A stretch of 64,000 nucleotides of DNA, taken from the NCBI GenBank assembly GCA_003506435.1, contig DOAQ01000032.1:1-64000 (forward strand), read 5' to 3'. This DNA is from Prolixibacteraceae bacterium. Lineage in GTDB: Bacteria; Bacteroidota; Bacteroidia; Bacteroidales; Prolixibacteraceae. Made by a program: the position numbers and the translations under genes. Positions 1 through 9,600 of this stretch are shown piece by piece (position 1 is the first letter of the stretch; every line of letters begins with the position of its first letter). Under the pieces are notes generated by a model that was not told the DNA's origin, did not search any database, and saw nothing but the letters and a program-made list of their open reading frames with translations.

Positions 1-253
1 TATTGTTGAAGCGTTGGACATTGCTGCCATCGCCCGCAGCGCAAACCTGGGACTGATGATCGGTTGTATGCTGGAAACCAAGCTTGCGCTGAGTTGTTCT
101 GTCCATTTTGCTGCCGGGCTTGGCGGTTTCCGCTTTGTTGATCTTGACCCGCATCTTCGCCCGGAACAGGAGCCAGTTAAAGGGGGTCCTGATTTCAACG
201 AACCGGTTTATTCTCTCACGGACATACAGGGAATAGGGATTTTGATGAAATAG
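1..253 (+). CDS. Dipeptide epimerase, C-terminal end (5' partial)
   Basis: This is the C-terminal 83 residues of an enolase-superfamily protein; the reading frame is open from base 2 and the start lies outside the window. The run IGCMLETKLALS followed by HFAAGL and FVDLDPHL is the usual C-terminal end of L-Ala-D/L-Glu epimerases (YcjG/YkfB type), which interconvert dipeptides derived from murein recycling in the cytoplasm. The metal ligands and catalytic lysines lie upstream and cannot be seen, so substrate specificity cannot be judged. The gene is followed by a short gap and an unrelated serine hydrolase gene. Another MR/MLE enzyme is possible but less likely. Confidence 0.75.
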   Translation, partial: IVEALDIAAIARSANLGLMIGCMLETKLALSCSVHFAAGLGGFRFVDLDPHLRPEQEPVKGGPDFNEPVYSLTDIQGIGILMK

Positions 254-314
254 AAAACGTTAACAACCTAAAAAGTTGCATTCCCTGTATGGGCATTAAA
301 ATATAAATTGAAAA

Positions 315-1850
315 ATGTACAAAAGAACCGCATCCATTATTTTTTGCTGTCTTTTTATTTGCACAATTTCAAGTGCTCAAAAGTTGCAATTAGACTCCAT
401 CAATTCATTTATTCAAAAATTTATGGTTGATTTTGAGGTCCCCGGACTTGCAATTGGAATAGTTCGAAATGATTCAATTCTTTTTACAAAAGGTTACGGA
501 ACAAGAGAAATTCATAACGATCTGCCTGTAAACGAAAATACAATCTTTGGCATAGGTTCTGTTTCCAAATCATTCACAGCCTTAACTGTAGGAATATTGG
601 TTCAACAGGGAAAAATTCATTGGGACGACCGCGTTAGGGACTATTTACCCTATTTTGAACTGTATGATCCGTATGTGACGGAAACATTTACAATCAGGGA
701 TTTGCTTACACACAGAAGCGGCTTAAAAAGAGTAAGTGGGGGAATACTCTGGTACCATTCAGATTTAACACGAACGGAGATCATTAAACAACTTAAGTAT
801 CTAAAACCAACTCCAGAATTCAGGAGTAAAGCGGCATATCAAAATATTATGTATTTGGTGGCCGGAGAAATTGTAAAAGAAGTTAGCGGCACAAGCTGGG
901 ATGAATTTCTTCAGAGTAAGGTTCTGACCAAATTGAACATGAAAAATAGTACTTCAATTTATAAAGTCAGAGAAACAAATAAAAATTTGGCACAACCCCA
1001 CATTATGAATGAGAGCTTTCAAAAGATAGCTGTAATTCAGGAGAATGGCGACAATTTGGCTGCCGGAGGATTTATTTATTCTTCGGTACAAGATATGTCA
1101 AATTATATGAGATTGTTATTAAACAATGGAATATTCAATGATGATACGATAATTGAAAAGCGTGAGTTGGAGGAAATTCTTAAACCTCAAATTCATTTCC
1201 CAATGAGGCATGGTTACAATGAATTTACATCCTATGGGTTGGGTTGGTGGCTTACACCTGAGAATGGTCATAAAATAATCGAGCATAGCGGTGGAATCGA
1301 TGGGATGACTGCCCATTTGATGATGATTAAGGATATGAACCTGGGTGTAGTTGTATTAATAAATACATCTGAACCGGTAAATGTTCTTACAAATAAAATA
1401 ATTGGACAGATATTAAATGAAAGTTCATTCGATCTATACAAAAAAGTAAAGAGCGAAAGAGATAATAAAATTGTTCAAAAACGAAATAACACAATAACTC
1501 TTGAAACCCAAAGGATAAAAAGCACTTTCCCTTCACAAAAAATAGAGAGTTATACGGGAACCTATACCGATGATATGTATGGCAAAATATTGATAAAAGA
1601 AATTTCTGACAAACATTTGGAAATTTCTTTCTCTCATACGCCTTTATTCAGCGGAAAACTCAAACACTGGCATTATGATACTTTTCTTATCGATTGGTAC
1701 GATATAAGAGTTCCCAACGGTTTTCTGACATTTAATTTTGACGCCAAACACAACATTACAGGATTTAGTCTGGAACAAGAAAACCTGCTTGATGTCGATT
1801 TCAGTGAATTAACCATACGAAAAGATCAAAATAATATGGTTATTCCTTAA
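315..1850 (+). CDS. Secreted serine hydrolase, beta-lactamase class C-like
   Basis: A 511-residue protein with an N-terminal signal peptide (about residues 1-21, ending SSA-Q). The penicillin-binding fold is marked by an SxxK motif at S82-K85 (SVSK, nucleophile S82), a YxN motif at Y175-N177, and HSG at 324-326 in place of KTG. These identify a class C beta-lactamase/esterase/D-Ala peptidase family member. The last ~100 residues form a beta-rich tail resembling DUF3471. Members include esterases, D-aminopeptidases and cell-wall enzymes; true beta-lactamase activity is not implied. The gene is clearly more AT-rich than the PUL genes downstream, which may indicate acquisition. It stands alone with no operon partner. 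Confidence 0.85.
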   Translation: MYKRTASIIFCCLFICTISSAQKLQLDSINSFIQKFMVDFEVPGLAIGIVRNDSILFTKGYGTREIHNDLPVNENTIFGIGSVSKSFTALTVGILVQQGKIHWDDRVRDYLPYFELYDPYVTETFTIRDLLTHRSGLKRVSGGILWYHSDLTRTEIIKQLKYLKPTPEFRSKAAYQNIMYLVAGEIVKEVSGTSWDEFLQSKVLTKLNMKNSTSIYKVRETNKNLAQPHIMNESFQKIAVIQENGDNLAAGGFIYSSVQDMSNYMRLLLNNGIFNDDTIIEKRELEEILKPQIHFPMRHGYNEFTSYGLGWWLTPENGHKIIEHSGGIDGMTAHLMMIKDMNLGVVVLINTSEPVNVLTNKIIGQILNESSFDLYKKVKSERDNKIVQKRNNTITLETQRIKSTFPSQKIESYTGTYTDDMYGKILIKEISDKHLEISFSHTPLFSGKLKHWHYDTFLIDWYDIRVPNGFLTFNFDAKHNITGFSLEQENLLDVDFSELTIRKDQNNMVIP

Positions 1851-2430
1851 TAATCAAACCTGAAAATGGTGAAATAGAATTGAATAATGAATGAATCAAC
1901 AGAATTCGAATAACAGAAGAACATGGGAATTTTCCATATTAACTGGAAGCGAAAAAAGCTTCTCGTCGATATATTATAGCTATTTCGATTTGCTATATTA
2001 TGTTGGTCTAAAATACGCATCAAATTCCAACTGCCCCTTATTTGAGCATAGCGGTAACGAGGGGTCAAGCTCTCTCAGGTTTGTAACCTGACATCACCTG
2101 AAATAACATTTTAATAAAATAAACCTTACTCATAACATTAAACTTTTCATATTATGAAACCAGACCATTGATCCAATATTTCGAAGTTGAAAGAAGGGAT
2201 AACTAAACCGGGAAGAAACTCTGTAAATATAACAGCAATGTTTTTGGGCAGGGAAGTATCCGGTTGGGAAGAAGTGTTTGAACGATGAATTGATGTGCTA
2301 AGGTGGTATAAATCATATAGGCTAAAAGCACGATCATCAATAATCATTCATCATTCAAAATTTATAATTCATCATTTTCCACCGGATAGCCCGAAAGCAA
2401 AAAAATGAAGTTTAATTATCACCTCAAAAA
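1851..2430. other. Intergenic region with possible decayed coding remnant
   Basis: This 580-bp stretch contains no convincing intact gene. A short dyad (aggtt-tgt-aacct) lies near 2078-2090. From 2147 a frame with protein-like character (a stretch reading FLGREVSGWEEVFER) is interrupted by stop codons, which suggests decayed coding sequence; I do not recognise its parent. Around 2335-2375 is the AT-rich 'aatcattcatcattcaaaa' type spacer that recurs in other intergenic gaps of this window. Confidence 0.35.
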
Positions 2431-3606
2431 ATGAAGTATTTATTGAAAGAAATGGACGATCTGGTTCTGTCCTGCATGAACCCGTCCCCCTCCGGGCTTC
2501 CATCCCCGGAAAATTTGGATGCTTGTTTTTCTGTAATTAAGCAAGAAGCCGAAAAGTTCAAATTTGAATTAAGTAATAATCTTTCACTCAGGGACAATGA
2601 AATAGCATGCAAACGGATAGTGCAGAAGCATCTGAATCGGCTTATCTTCTTATCCGACAGTTTATACCGGAATATGCAGCAACTCTTGGGAGATAAAGGT
2701 TCCTTGGTCAGGGATAAATTGGCAGGATACATTCAAATTCTGAATATTCTTGAATCTTTGCAGCAATATTTGTTAACGGAATATCCGGCATATTGCAATA
2801 GGCGTCACCCTGTTTCTCTTTACACTCAAAAGAAAACGATAAAATATTTTCGAAGAAAACTATCTGAGTTTTTGGAGCAAAAGAATCGTGCAGATAATGA
2901 ACTGGTAAGGATCGTTCTTTCTCCTTTCCGAAGATTGGTCAGGAACAAGAAACCCCATCTGTCCTTTGCTTCACGACAATACATGTTTCGACTTATGAAG
3001 ATACTTCTTCTGCATCTTTCTGTATCATCTGAACAGAAAGATCGTGCAAAAACGTTGCAGGAAAATCTGTATGCGATAAACTTCAATTCGATAGACTTTT
3101 TCAACTATTGCAAGAAGCAGATTCATGACGATATTCAAAATATGGATTCTCAAAAAGATCAGATTGAGAAACTATATTTTCATTTCAAAACAGCCAACCA
3201 GAAAATTATCGATACAGGTGTTTGTTTCAATAGGCGACAGACAAGTATAAAAGAACATATAAGCCATTGGATACTAGAGGAAATTTGTTTTCTGGAAAAA
3301 CGAATGGTTTTGCTGGCCCATCCAAATACCGATCAGCAGTTGATTGACCAGAACTTTAAAATTGTCACGGAATTATCGGTTGCACAGGTCGCCTGTTTCA
3401 TCCGCTTGCTGGTCGAATCCGGGGTGATAAAAAACAAGAACCGGAAAGAACTCATTACTTTTTACGCTGTTTACACCCAGTCGAAAAAGCAGGAAAACAT
3501 TTCGCCGGAAAGTTTCCGTATGCGTTTTTACAATATCGAGGAATCGGCCCGCCTCGAAATCCGCAGTACCATCATCCAACTCCTCAACCACATCAACCGC
3601 CTCTGA
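2431..3606 (+). CDS. RteC-like hypothetical protein
   Basis: A 391-residue, mostly helical and charged protein without a signal peptide or membrane segment. The final ~75 residues (QVACFIRLLVESGVI, then a segment around SPESFRMRFYN) resemble the C-terminal domain of RteC-type proteins. RteC is the regulator of excision and transfer in Bacteroides tetracycline-resistance conjugative transposons, and relatives are often scattered near mobile elements. No rteA/rteB, integrase or transfer genes are visible here, so this could be an orphan left by an element, or a chromosomal relative with another job. The assignment rests on the C-terminal pattern alone. Confidence 0.5.
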   Translation: MKYLLKEMDDLVLSCMNPSPSGLPSPENLDACFSVIKQEAEKFKFELSNNLSLRDNEIACKRIVQKHLNRLIFLSDSLYRNMQQLLGDKGSLVRDKLAGYIQILNILESLQQYLLTEYPAYCNRRHPVSLYTQKKTIKYFRRKLSEFLEQKNRADNELVRIVLSPFRRLVRNKKPHLSFASRQYMFRLMKILLLHLSVSSEQKDRAKTLQENLYAINFNSIDFFNYCKKQIHDDIQNMDSQKDQIEKLYFHFKTANQKIIDTGVCFNRRQTSIKEHISHWILEEICFLEKRMVLLAHPNTDQQLIDQNFKIVTELSVAQVACFIRLLVESGVIKNKNRKELITFYAVYTQSKKQENISPESFRMRFYNIEESARLEIRSTIIQLLNHINRL

Positions 3607-4494
3607 TCCGGGTGGGGAAATTTTCAATGTCCCGTTGAAGCCTGAAACCTGAAACTATAATTTTCCCGGACAGAAGAATTAACAATTCAACAATCAAACT
3701 CCCGCCATACCCAAATTTCTCCCCTTTTTTAGAGCCTGTCCCGGATTCAGTCCGGGAGGAGATGTCTGAAAGACAGAGGGGTTTTATTCCCTGTCAAGAG
3801 TCTGTCCCAAAGTCATTTCGGACAGAGGAGTCTGGCTGTTAAACTTGGAACCCGAAACCTGGCTGTTAAACTTGAAACCTGAAACTATAACTTGCCCGGA
3901 CAGAAGAATTAACAATTCAGCAATATAGCAATTCAGCAATTCAACCAATCTCTGGTATCTAATAATCGAATTCCCGCCATACCCAAATTTCTCCCCTTTT
4001 TTCTAGGGGAGATGTCTGAAAGACAGAGGGGTTTTATTCCCTGTCAAGAGTTTGTCCCAAAGTCATTTCGGGAGGAGATGCCCGAAGGACAGAGGGGTAT
4101 GGCTGTTAAACTTGGAACCTGAAACCTGGCAGTTAAACTTGAACCCTGAAACTATAACTTGCCCGGACAGAAGAATTAACAATTCAGCAATGGACAATCA
4201 GCACTACATCTGCTCATCAAAGCCTTATCAAAGGCACAGATAAAGCACTGTGAGTGTACTGAAATGATTTCAGGAGTATCGTACAAATTGTATTCAATTC
4301 AGAAGAAAGCTGCTTAATGTGAATTCAAAAACAGAAAAACGTATACCCGTATTGAACGTGTGTTTTTACATTAGTATCATATTTTAGTAAAAAACTTATC
4401 AATATCGCTTTATTTTATGTACCTTTTAGATGATTGAAGACATGTAAACTAAAAAAAATATTTTCTTAGTTTTGACCATTCATTTAAAGGGTGT
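3607..4494. repeat. Intergenic block of imperfect direct repeats upstream of the PUL
   Basis: This 888-bp gap contains a composite unit repeated at roughly 3641-3825, 3872-4070 and, in part, 4101-4191. Shared pieces are 'cctgaaactataa', 'cccggacagaagaattaaca', 'cccgccatacccaaatttct', 'gatgtctgaaagacagaggg' and 'gttttattccctgtcaagag'. Copies differ by insertions between these pieces. No open frame is credible. The unit contains small dyads (gtctgaaagac; cccggattcagtccggg) and looks like a REP-like interspersed repeat family. The remaining ~300 bp before the sigma gene is AT-rich and probably carries its promoter, but I could not fix the boxes. Confidence 0.75.
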
Positions 4495-5094
4495 ATGACA
4501 ATTATCGGATCAGAGGAGTTGAAAAGAAAGGAATTTGAAAAAATCTACAATCGGTTTTTTAGTTTCTTTTTCGATGTTGCATTTCATTTTTTACACCATG
4601 TAGATGATGCCAAAGGATTGGTTCAGGAGGCTTTTATCAAATTATGGGAAAACAACATCTATTCGAAGTCCGAGCAGGAGATAAAAAATTATCTTTTTAT
4701 TCTGATCCGGAACAGCAGCTTGAATTTACTTCGTAAAAGACGGAAATTTTTTGATGGAGCCAATAGTCACGAAGCGTTGCTGGCATCCATTAATTACAAA
4801 TTACTGAACGAGACAGGAGAAGATATTCTTCTTTACCAGGAATTATTTGAAAAGATACAGATCGCAATTTCCAACCTGACCCCGCAGTGCAAAGAAGTCT
4901 TCATGTTTAGTCGCTTTGAAGAATTGAGTAATAAGGAAATTGCTGAGAAGCTCAATGTCTCGGTGAAAGCTGTTGAAGCAAATATTACCCGTGCATTAAA
5001 GCAACTTCGCCACGACTTGGCATCCTATCTCTCACCAAAAGACAAAAATGTTTCCAATAAGCAAATCCTCAGCGTTTTAATCTCATTCCTTTAA
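4495..5094 (+). CDS. ECF-type RNA polymerase sigma factor of the PUL
   Basis: A 199-residue sigma-70 family protein of the Bacteroides-expansion ECF group. Region 2 covers about residues 18-85 (HVDDAKGLVQEAFIKLWE is typical of sigma 2.1-2.2). Region 4 covers about 115-180, with a helix-turn-helix around LSNKEIAEKLNVSVKAVEA. It should direct RNA polymerase to the downstream susC/susD operon when released by its anti-sigma partner. The FecR-type gene follows on the same strand after 474 bp, an unusually wide gap for this pair. The next gene, susC, carries the STN domain that normally relays ligand binding to FecR, so the three proteins form a plausible trans-envelope signalling chain. Confidence 0.92.
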   Translation: MTIIGSEELKRKEFEKIYNRFFSFFFDVAFHFLHHVDDAKGLVQEAFIKLWENNIYSKSEQEIKNYLFILIRNSSLNLLRKRRKFFDGANSHEALLASINYKLLNETGEDILLYQELFEKIQIAISNLTPQCKEVFMFSRFEELSNKEIAEKLNVSVKAVEANITRALKQLRHDLASYLSPKDKNVSNKQILSVLISFL

Positions 5095-5568
5095 AAATTT
5101 CAGGGAAACACATACGAGTGCCTTTTTTAATTCTTTTTGCAAAATAGTGGTGAATGCGGCTGTTTCCGCCTAAGGGAAAAAAGCGTTAAGAAAATCGAAG
5201 AAGTGAGCGTTAAGAAATCTTCCTTGTTTGACGGGTGAAGCGAGGAGTTTGGAAGATTTTAGTGAACGGATACGATTTTTAGCTTTTTATCCTCAGCAGC
5301 GGTTCTTTTTGGATACTTTTTCCAACTGCAGGGAAAAAGTATCAGCCTGTCCGGCTTAAGGACAAGAAGAAAGTGAATTTTTAATCAGAGTTTATTCTTC
5401 ATATTTTGTATGAGTTGGAATCTCTCTCAAAAATGTCATGTGATTCATACTTCTCTCCGTCTATTTCTGTTCCTTATTTTGAGTAATATAAAATAATCTA
5501 TAAAAATCATTTTTCCATATAGGGTTCCAACCCCCTCCTGTGTTTTTACAACATCAAAGACAAAATGA
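5095..5568. other. Intergenic gap between sigma and anti-sigma genes
   Basis: This 474-bp gap has no credible gene. Visible features are a short direct repeat (agcgttaagaaa near 5180 and 5207) and a perfect 12-bp stem-loop at 5312-5343, listed separately. The last ~120 bp are AT-rich and may hold the promoter of the FecR gene. Confidence 0.5.
5312..5343. terminator. Perfect 12-bp inverted repeat, possible terminator or attenuator
   Basis: gatactttttcc (5312-5323) pairs perfectly with ggaaaaagtatc (5332-5343) around an 8-nt loop. It lies midway between the sigma and FecR genes. There is no clean T-run on the + strand, so it may be a regulatory or REP-type hairpin rather than a canonical terminator. 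Confidence 0.4.
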
Positions 5569-6561
5569 ATGAAACCGATCGACCAAATTATTATTGAATT
5601 CTTCCAGGAGCGAAGTAGCTCTGAAGAAATTAATAAATTAAATAATTGGAGTGAATCACCGGCCAACAAAAAAGAATTGAATGATTACTCGAAAATATGG
5701 CTGTGGACTCATCAATTAATAGAACGTAAACCACAAATTGAATTTGAAGATACCTGGCAAAAAATAAACGACTGGGTCAATACAAAAAACAGCGGAACCA
5801 TTTGGCTTCAAAATCTTGCAAAATATGCAGCCATAATTCTGATTGTATTGAACGTCGGATGGTGGGGTGCCCATTTTTATTACGAAACAGGTGCTTCGGC
5901 TGGACAATATTTCCAGGTTTCAGCCGATCAGGCTGCTAATTCGGTGATTGTACTCCCCGACAGTACCATGGTTTATCTTCGTCAGGGTTCCAATCTGAAA
6001 TATGATCCGCAATTCAAGGATGGCAACCGGGAAGTGTCGCTCGAAGGAGAAGCCTATTTTGAAGTAAGCGGCAACAAAGACCATCCGTTCATCGTAAAAA
6101 CCGAACAAGCACAGATCAAAGTTTTGGGTACGCAGTTCAATGTGTCGGCTGAAAAAGGTTCGCCAATCTGCCAGACAACACTGGTGGAGGGGAAAGTTGA
6201 ATTTATTACACAGAGTGGTAAGAAATACCTGCTTTTACCTAACCAAATGATTGAGATGGATGTTAATAAAAAAGATGTGAGGATCAAAAGGGTGAATACG
6301 GAACTGTATACTGCGTGGAAAGATGGAAAAATTATTTTCAGGGATGAAACATTAGGAGAAATTACCCAAAAGCTGGAACGCATTTACCATGTGAATTTCA
6401 TTTTTAATAATCCGGACTTGGCTGAAGAGTACCGGTTTTCGGGAACTTTCTATCGCGAAACGCCCATCGGCGACGTAATAACCATGTTAAAATTATCGAT
6501 ACCAATGACCGTGACCAGGGAAGAAAAATTCCCCGATCCGGATAAGATCTATCTAAAATAA
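5569..6561 (+). CDS. FecR-family anti-sigma factor
   Basis: A 330-residue inner-membrane anti-sigma factor. The cytoplasmic N-terminus (about 1-80) would bind the ECF sigma factor. One membrane segment lies at about 85-104 (YAAIILIVLNVGWWG). A periplasmic FecR domain covers about 118-215 (VILPDSTMVYLRQGS, then EGEAYFEV and TQFNV), and a DUF4974-type C-terminal domain covers about 255-325. In this family the periplasmic domain senses the STN domain of the partner SusC transporter. An overlapping ATG at 5565 is in another frame; 5569 is the only start that reads into the FecR frame. The gene lies 85 bp upstream of susC. Confidence 0.92.
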   Translation: MKPIDQIIIEFFQERSSSEEINKLNNWSESPANKKELNDYSKIWLWTHQLIERKPQIEFEDTWQKINDWVNTKNSGTIWLQNLAKYAAIILIVLNVGWWGAHFYYETGASAGQYFQVSADQAANSVIVLPDSTMVYLRQGSNLKYDPQFKDGNREVSLEGEAYFEVSGNKDHPFIVKTEQAQIKVLGTQFNVSAEKGSPICQTTLVEGKVEFITQSGKKYLLLPNQMIEMDVNKKDVRIKRVNTELYTAWKDGKIIFRDETLGEITQKLERIYHVNFIFNNPDLAEEYRFSGTFYRETPIGDVITMLKLSIPMTVTREEKFPDPDKIYLK

Positions 6562-6564
6562 AAA

Positions 6565-6591
6565 GCGGACAATACTACCAATATTGCCCGC
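6565..6591 (+). promoter_or_regulatory. Stem-loop in the FecR-susC gap
   Basis: gcggacaat and attgcccgc (9-bp arms, one mismatch) flank a 9-nt loop, immediately after the FecR stop codon. Together with the next hairpin it fills most of the 85-bp leader of susC and could terminate the upstream transcript or act as a leader structure. Confidence 0.4.
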
Positions 6592-6597
6592 CGGTTC

Positions 6598-6616
6598 AAG
6601 GGACTACCAATCCCTT
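6598..6616 (+). promoter_or_regulatory. Second stem-loop in the susC leader
   Basis: aaggga (6598-6603) pairs with tccctt (6611-6616) around a 7-nt loop and is followed by an AT-rich stretch before the susC start at 6647. The loop repeats the 'actaccaat' of the preceding hairpin (both contain 'ctaccaa'), which suggests a related duplicated element. Confidence 0.4.
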
Positions 6617-6646
6617 AAAAGTTAAATATATAAACTACACAAACTT

Positions 6647-9600
6647 ATGAAAAAAAAATCTGTATTCGTCCCGAGGGTTCGGGATTATTACTTGAAAAAA
6701 CTGTGTCTTATGATGCGATTAATGCTTTTTCTAATCCTTGTGTCGGTGTTTGTGGTCAATGCAAACACTGCCAGTTCCCAATCCGGGAAGCTTACCATGG
6801 CATTTGAAGACGCCAGTCTAACAGAAGTTTTTGAAGAAATCGAGAGCCAATTAAACATTGGGTTCCTGGTTCCGAGCGAACTTTTAAAAGACCAGCGAAA
6901 AATCAGTATGTCAGTTAAAAACTCCACAGTCGAAAGTATCCTTCATCAGATTCTTGATCCCAGTGGATATGATTTTGAATTTGTAGGAAAAAATGTAGTG
7001 ATAACGCAGAGGCTTGCCTCCCAGCAACGATTGGTCCGGGGAAAAATAACTAATTTCTCGGGCGATCCTATTCCTGGCGCTACAATAGTGGTAAAAGGTA
7101 CTTCTACAGGTACAATCACTGATTTCGATGGAAATTACACTTTAGCCAATGTGCCTGCGGATGCAGTTCTGGTTTTTTCATTTGTAGGAATGAAAAGTCA
7201 GGAAGCTGAAGTCGCCGGGAGGCAGGAGATCAGCGTTGTTTTGGAGGAAGAAACGATCGGGATTGAAGAGGTGGTTGCCATCGGGTATGGTACCCAGAAA
7301 AAGGCAAATCTTACCGGGGCCGTGTCAGCGGTAAAGGTGGACGAAAAAATCACCAGTCGTTCGCTGACCAATGTATCTTCCGGTCTCCAGGGACTTATTC
7401 CCGGCTTGTCCATTAACCAAAATAGCGGGATGGCAGGGAAGAATGATATCTCGATCCTGATTCGCGGGGTTGGAACGGTAAACAACTCAAAACCATTGAT
7501 AGTAGTCGACGGCATGCCCGATGTGGACATCAACCGGCTGAATATGCACGATATCGAAAGTATTTCAGTTTTGAAAGATGCTGCTTCATCGGCAGTATAT
7601 GGTTCACGTGCTGCAAACGGTGTAATCCTGATAACTACCCGTTCGGGAAAAGGACAGGCGAAAACGAAAATCAATATTTCCAGTTCGTATGCTGTTGAAA
7701 ATCCAACCAAGGCTTATGAATTCATGGCCGATTACCCACGTGCATTAACATTGCATCAACGTTTGGCAGCCGTGAATACATTACGTTCAAACTTCATGTT
7801 TAAAGATGGGACGATCGACCAATGGATGGCCCTCGGAATGATTGATCCGCTGGCTTACCCGAATACTGATTGGTGGGACATCATGATGAGGACCGGTAGC
7901 GTTCAGAATCATAACGTTTCTGCTTCAGGAGGGACCGAAAAATCAAATTTCTTTATTTCGATAGGTATACTGGATGAAAAAGGGCTTCAGATCAACAACG
8001 ACTATTCGCGTTACAATGCCCGTTTTAACTACGACTACAAAGTGCGTTCGAACATGAATGTAGGGGTTAAATTTGCAGGGAACTGGTCGAAATACACGTA
8101 TGCTCTCGAAGATGGTTTTACCGATGATGCTTCTACCAACACTGCCGGCTTCGATATGCAGTATGCGATTGCAGGTATCACTCCGTATGACCCGGTAACC
8201 GGGTATTTTGGCGGGGTAATGGCCTATAACGAAGACCCGCAGGCGTATAATCCATATACTCTTTATATTAACAACCTCAATTACCAGAACCGGCAGGAAG
8301 CAAATGCAAGCGCTTATTGGGACTGGACCCCGGTTAAAGGGTTGACTGCGCGTATCGATTATGCCCTGAATTATTACAACCAATTCCGTTATACTGCATC
8401 AATGCCAAACCGTTCGTATAATTTCCAGACCAATTCTTTTGGTTCGAGGGTTTATGTGGGCGACAATGCAGGGGTTGCAAATTATACCAATACCGGGTAT
8501 AAAACCCAGTTGAATGCCCGGTTAAATTACGATTTTAATATTGGGGAAGGACATGTGTTTAACACCATGTTTGCATACAGCGAAGAATATTGGTATAACC
8601 GCTACCAGATGAGTTCCCGCAATGACCGGTTACACCCTTCATTGCATGAAATCGATGCTGCATTAACCGACATTCAGTCAACCGGTGGTAATTCAGACAC
8701 CGAAGGGCTTCGTTCCTATATCGGACGTTTAAATTATACTGCTTTCGATAAGTATTTATTCGAAGCCAACTTCCGTTACGACGGTTCATCCAAATTTTTG
8801 GAAGGCAGTCGGTTCGGATTTTTCCCATCAGCAGCATTTGGCTGGCGTTTTACGGAGGAAGAATTTATGAAATCGTTTACTGAAGGATGGCTTAATAGCG
8901 GCAAATTACGTATATCGTATGGAGGTTTAGGTAACAATAGTGGTGTTGATCGTTACGAACAGCAGGAAACATTAAATGCCAGCAACTATATGATCTCCGG
9001 AGGAATAGTAAAAGGGTTTGTATACAAGAAAATGGTAAATACGGACCTTTCCTGGGAATCAACGAATGTGATAAATATTGGAATGGATTTGTCATTCTTT
9101 AGAAGCCAGTTAACCGCAGAACTTGATTATTACGACCGGACAACAACCGATATGTTGCGCCCTTCGGACCTGTCAAACTTATTGACAGGAGCTTATGATG
9201 CTCCGGCCCAAAACATTGGGGAAATGCAAAACCGTGGTGTGGAAGGTAATTTTACATGGAGGGATAAGGTTGGCAGTGTAAATTATTCAGTCAATATGAA
9301 CGCTTCTTATAACAAAGCGATATTAAAACAATGGAATGAATATTTGGGAAGAGGAGCAACAAGTAGCGGAAAATATGTATTCATTGATATGCCTTACAAC
9401 TACGTTTATACATACGTAGATGCAGGTATTGCACAGACTTGGCAGGATGTTTACAATGCAACTCCGCAAGGAGCTTCTCCCGGCGATATTCTTCGCGAAG
9501 ACCTGAACGGCGATGGAAGGATTGACGGAAATGACAGGAAAGCATATCCGAATATTCAGAGAGACCGGCCAGTCGCGAACTTTGCCATGAGCTTTAATGC

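Noticed and set aside
315..1850. True beta-lactamase resistance gene
   Set aside because: The SxxK/YxN family is mostly esterases and peptidases; the HSG in place of KTG and the C-terminal tail do not indicate a resistance enzyme.
2147..2347. Possible small gene downstream of the serine hydrolase
   Set aside because: The protein-like frame is broken by stop codons; kept only as a possible remnant in the intergenic entry.
3607..4494. CRISPR array
   Set aside because: The repeats are long, imperfect, only two to three copies and without regular spacers; no cas genes are present.
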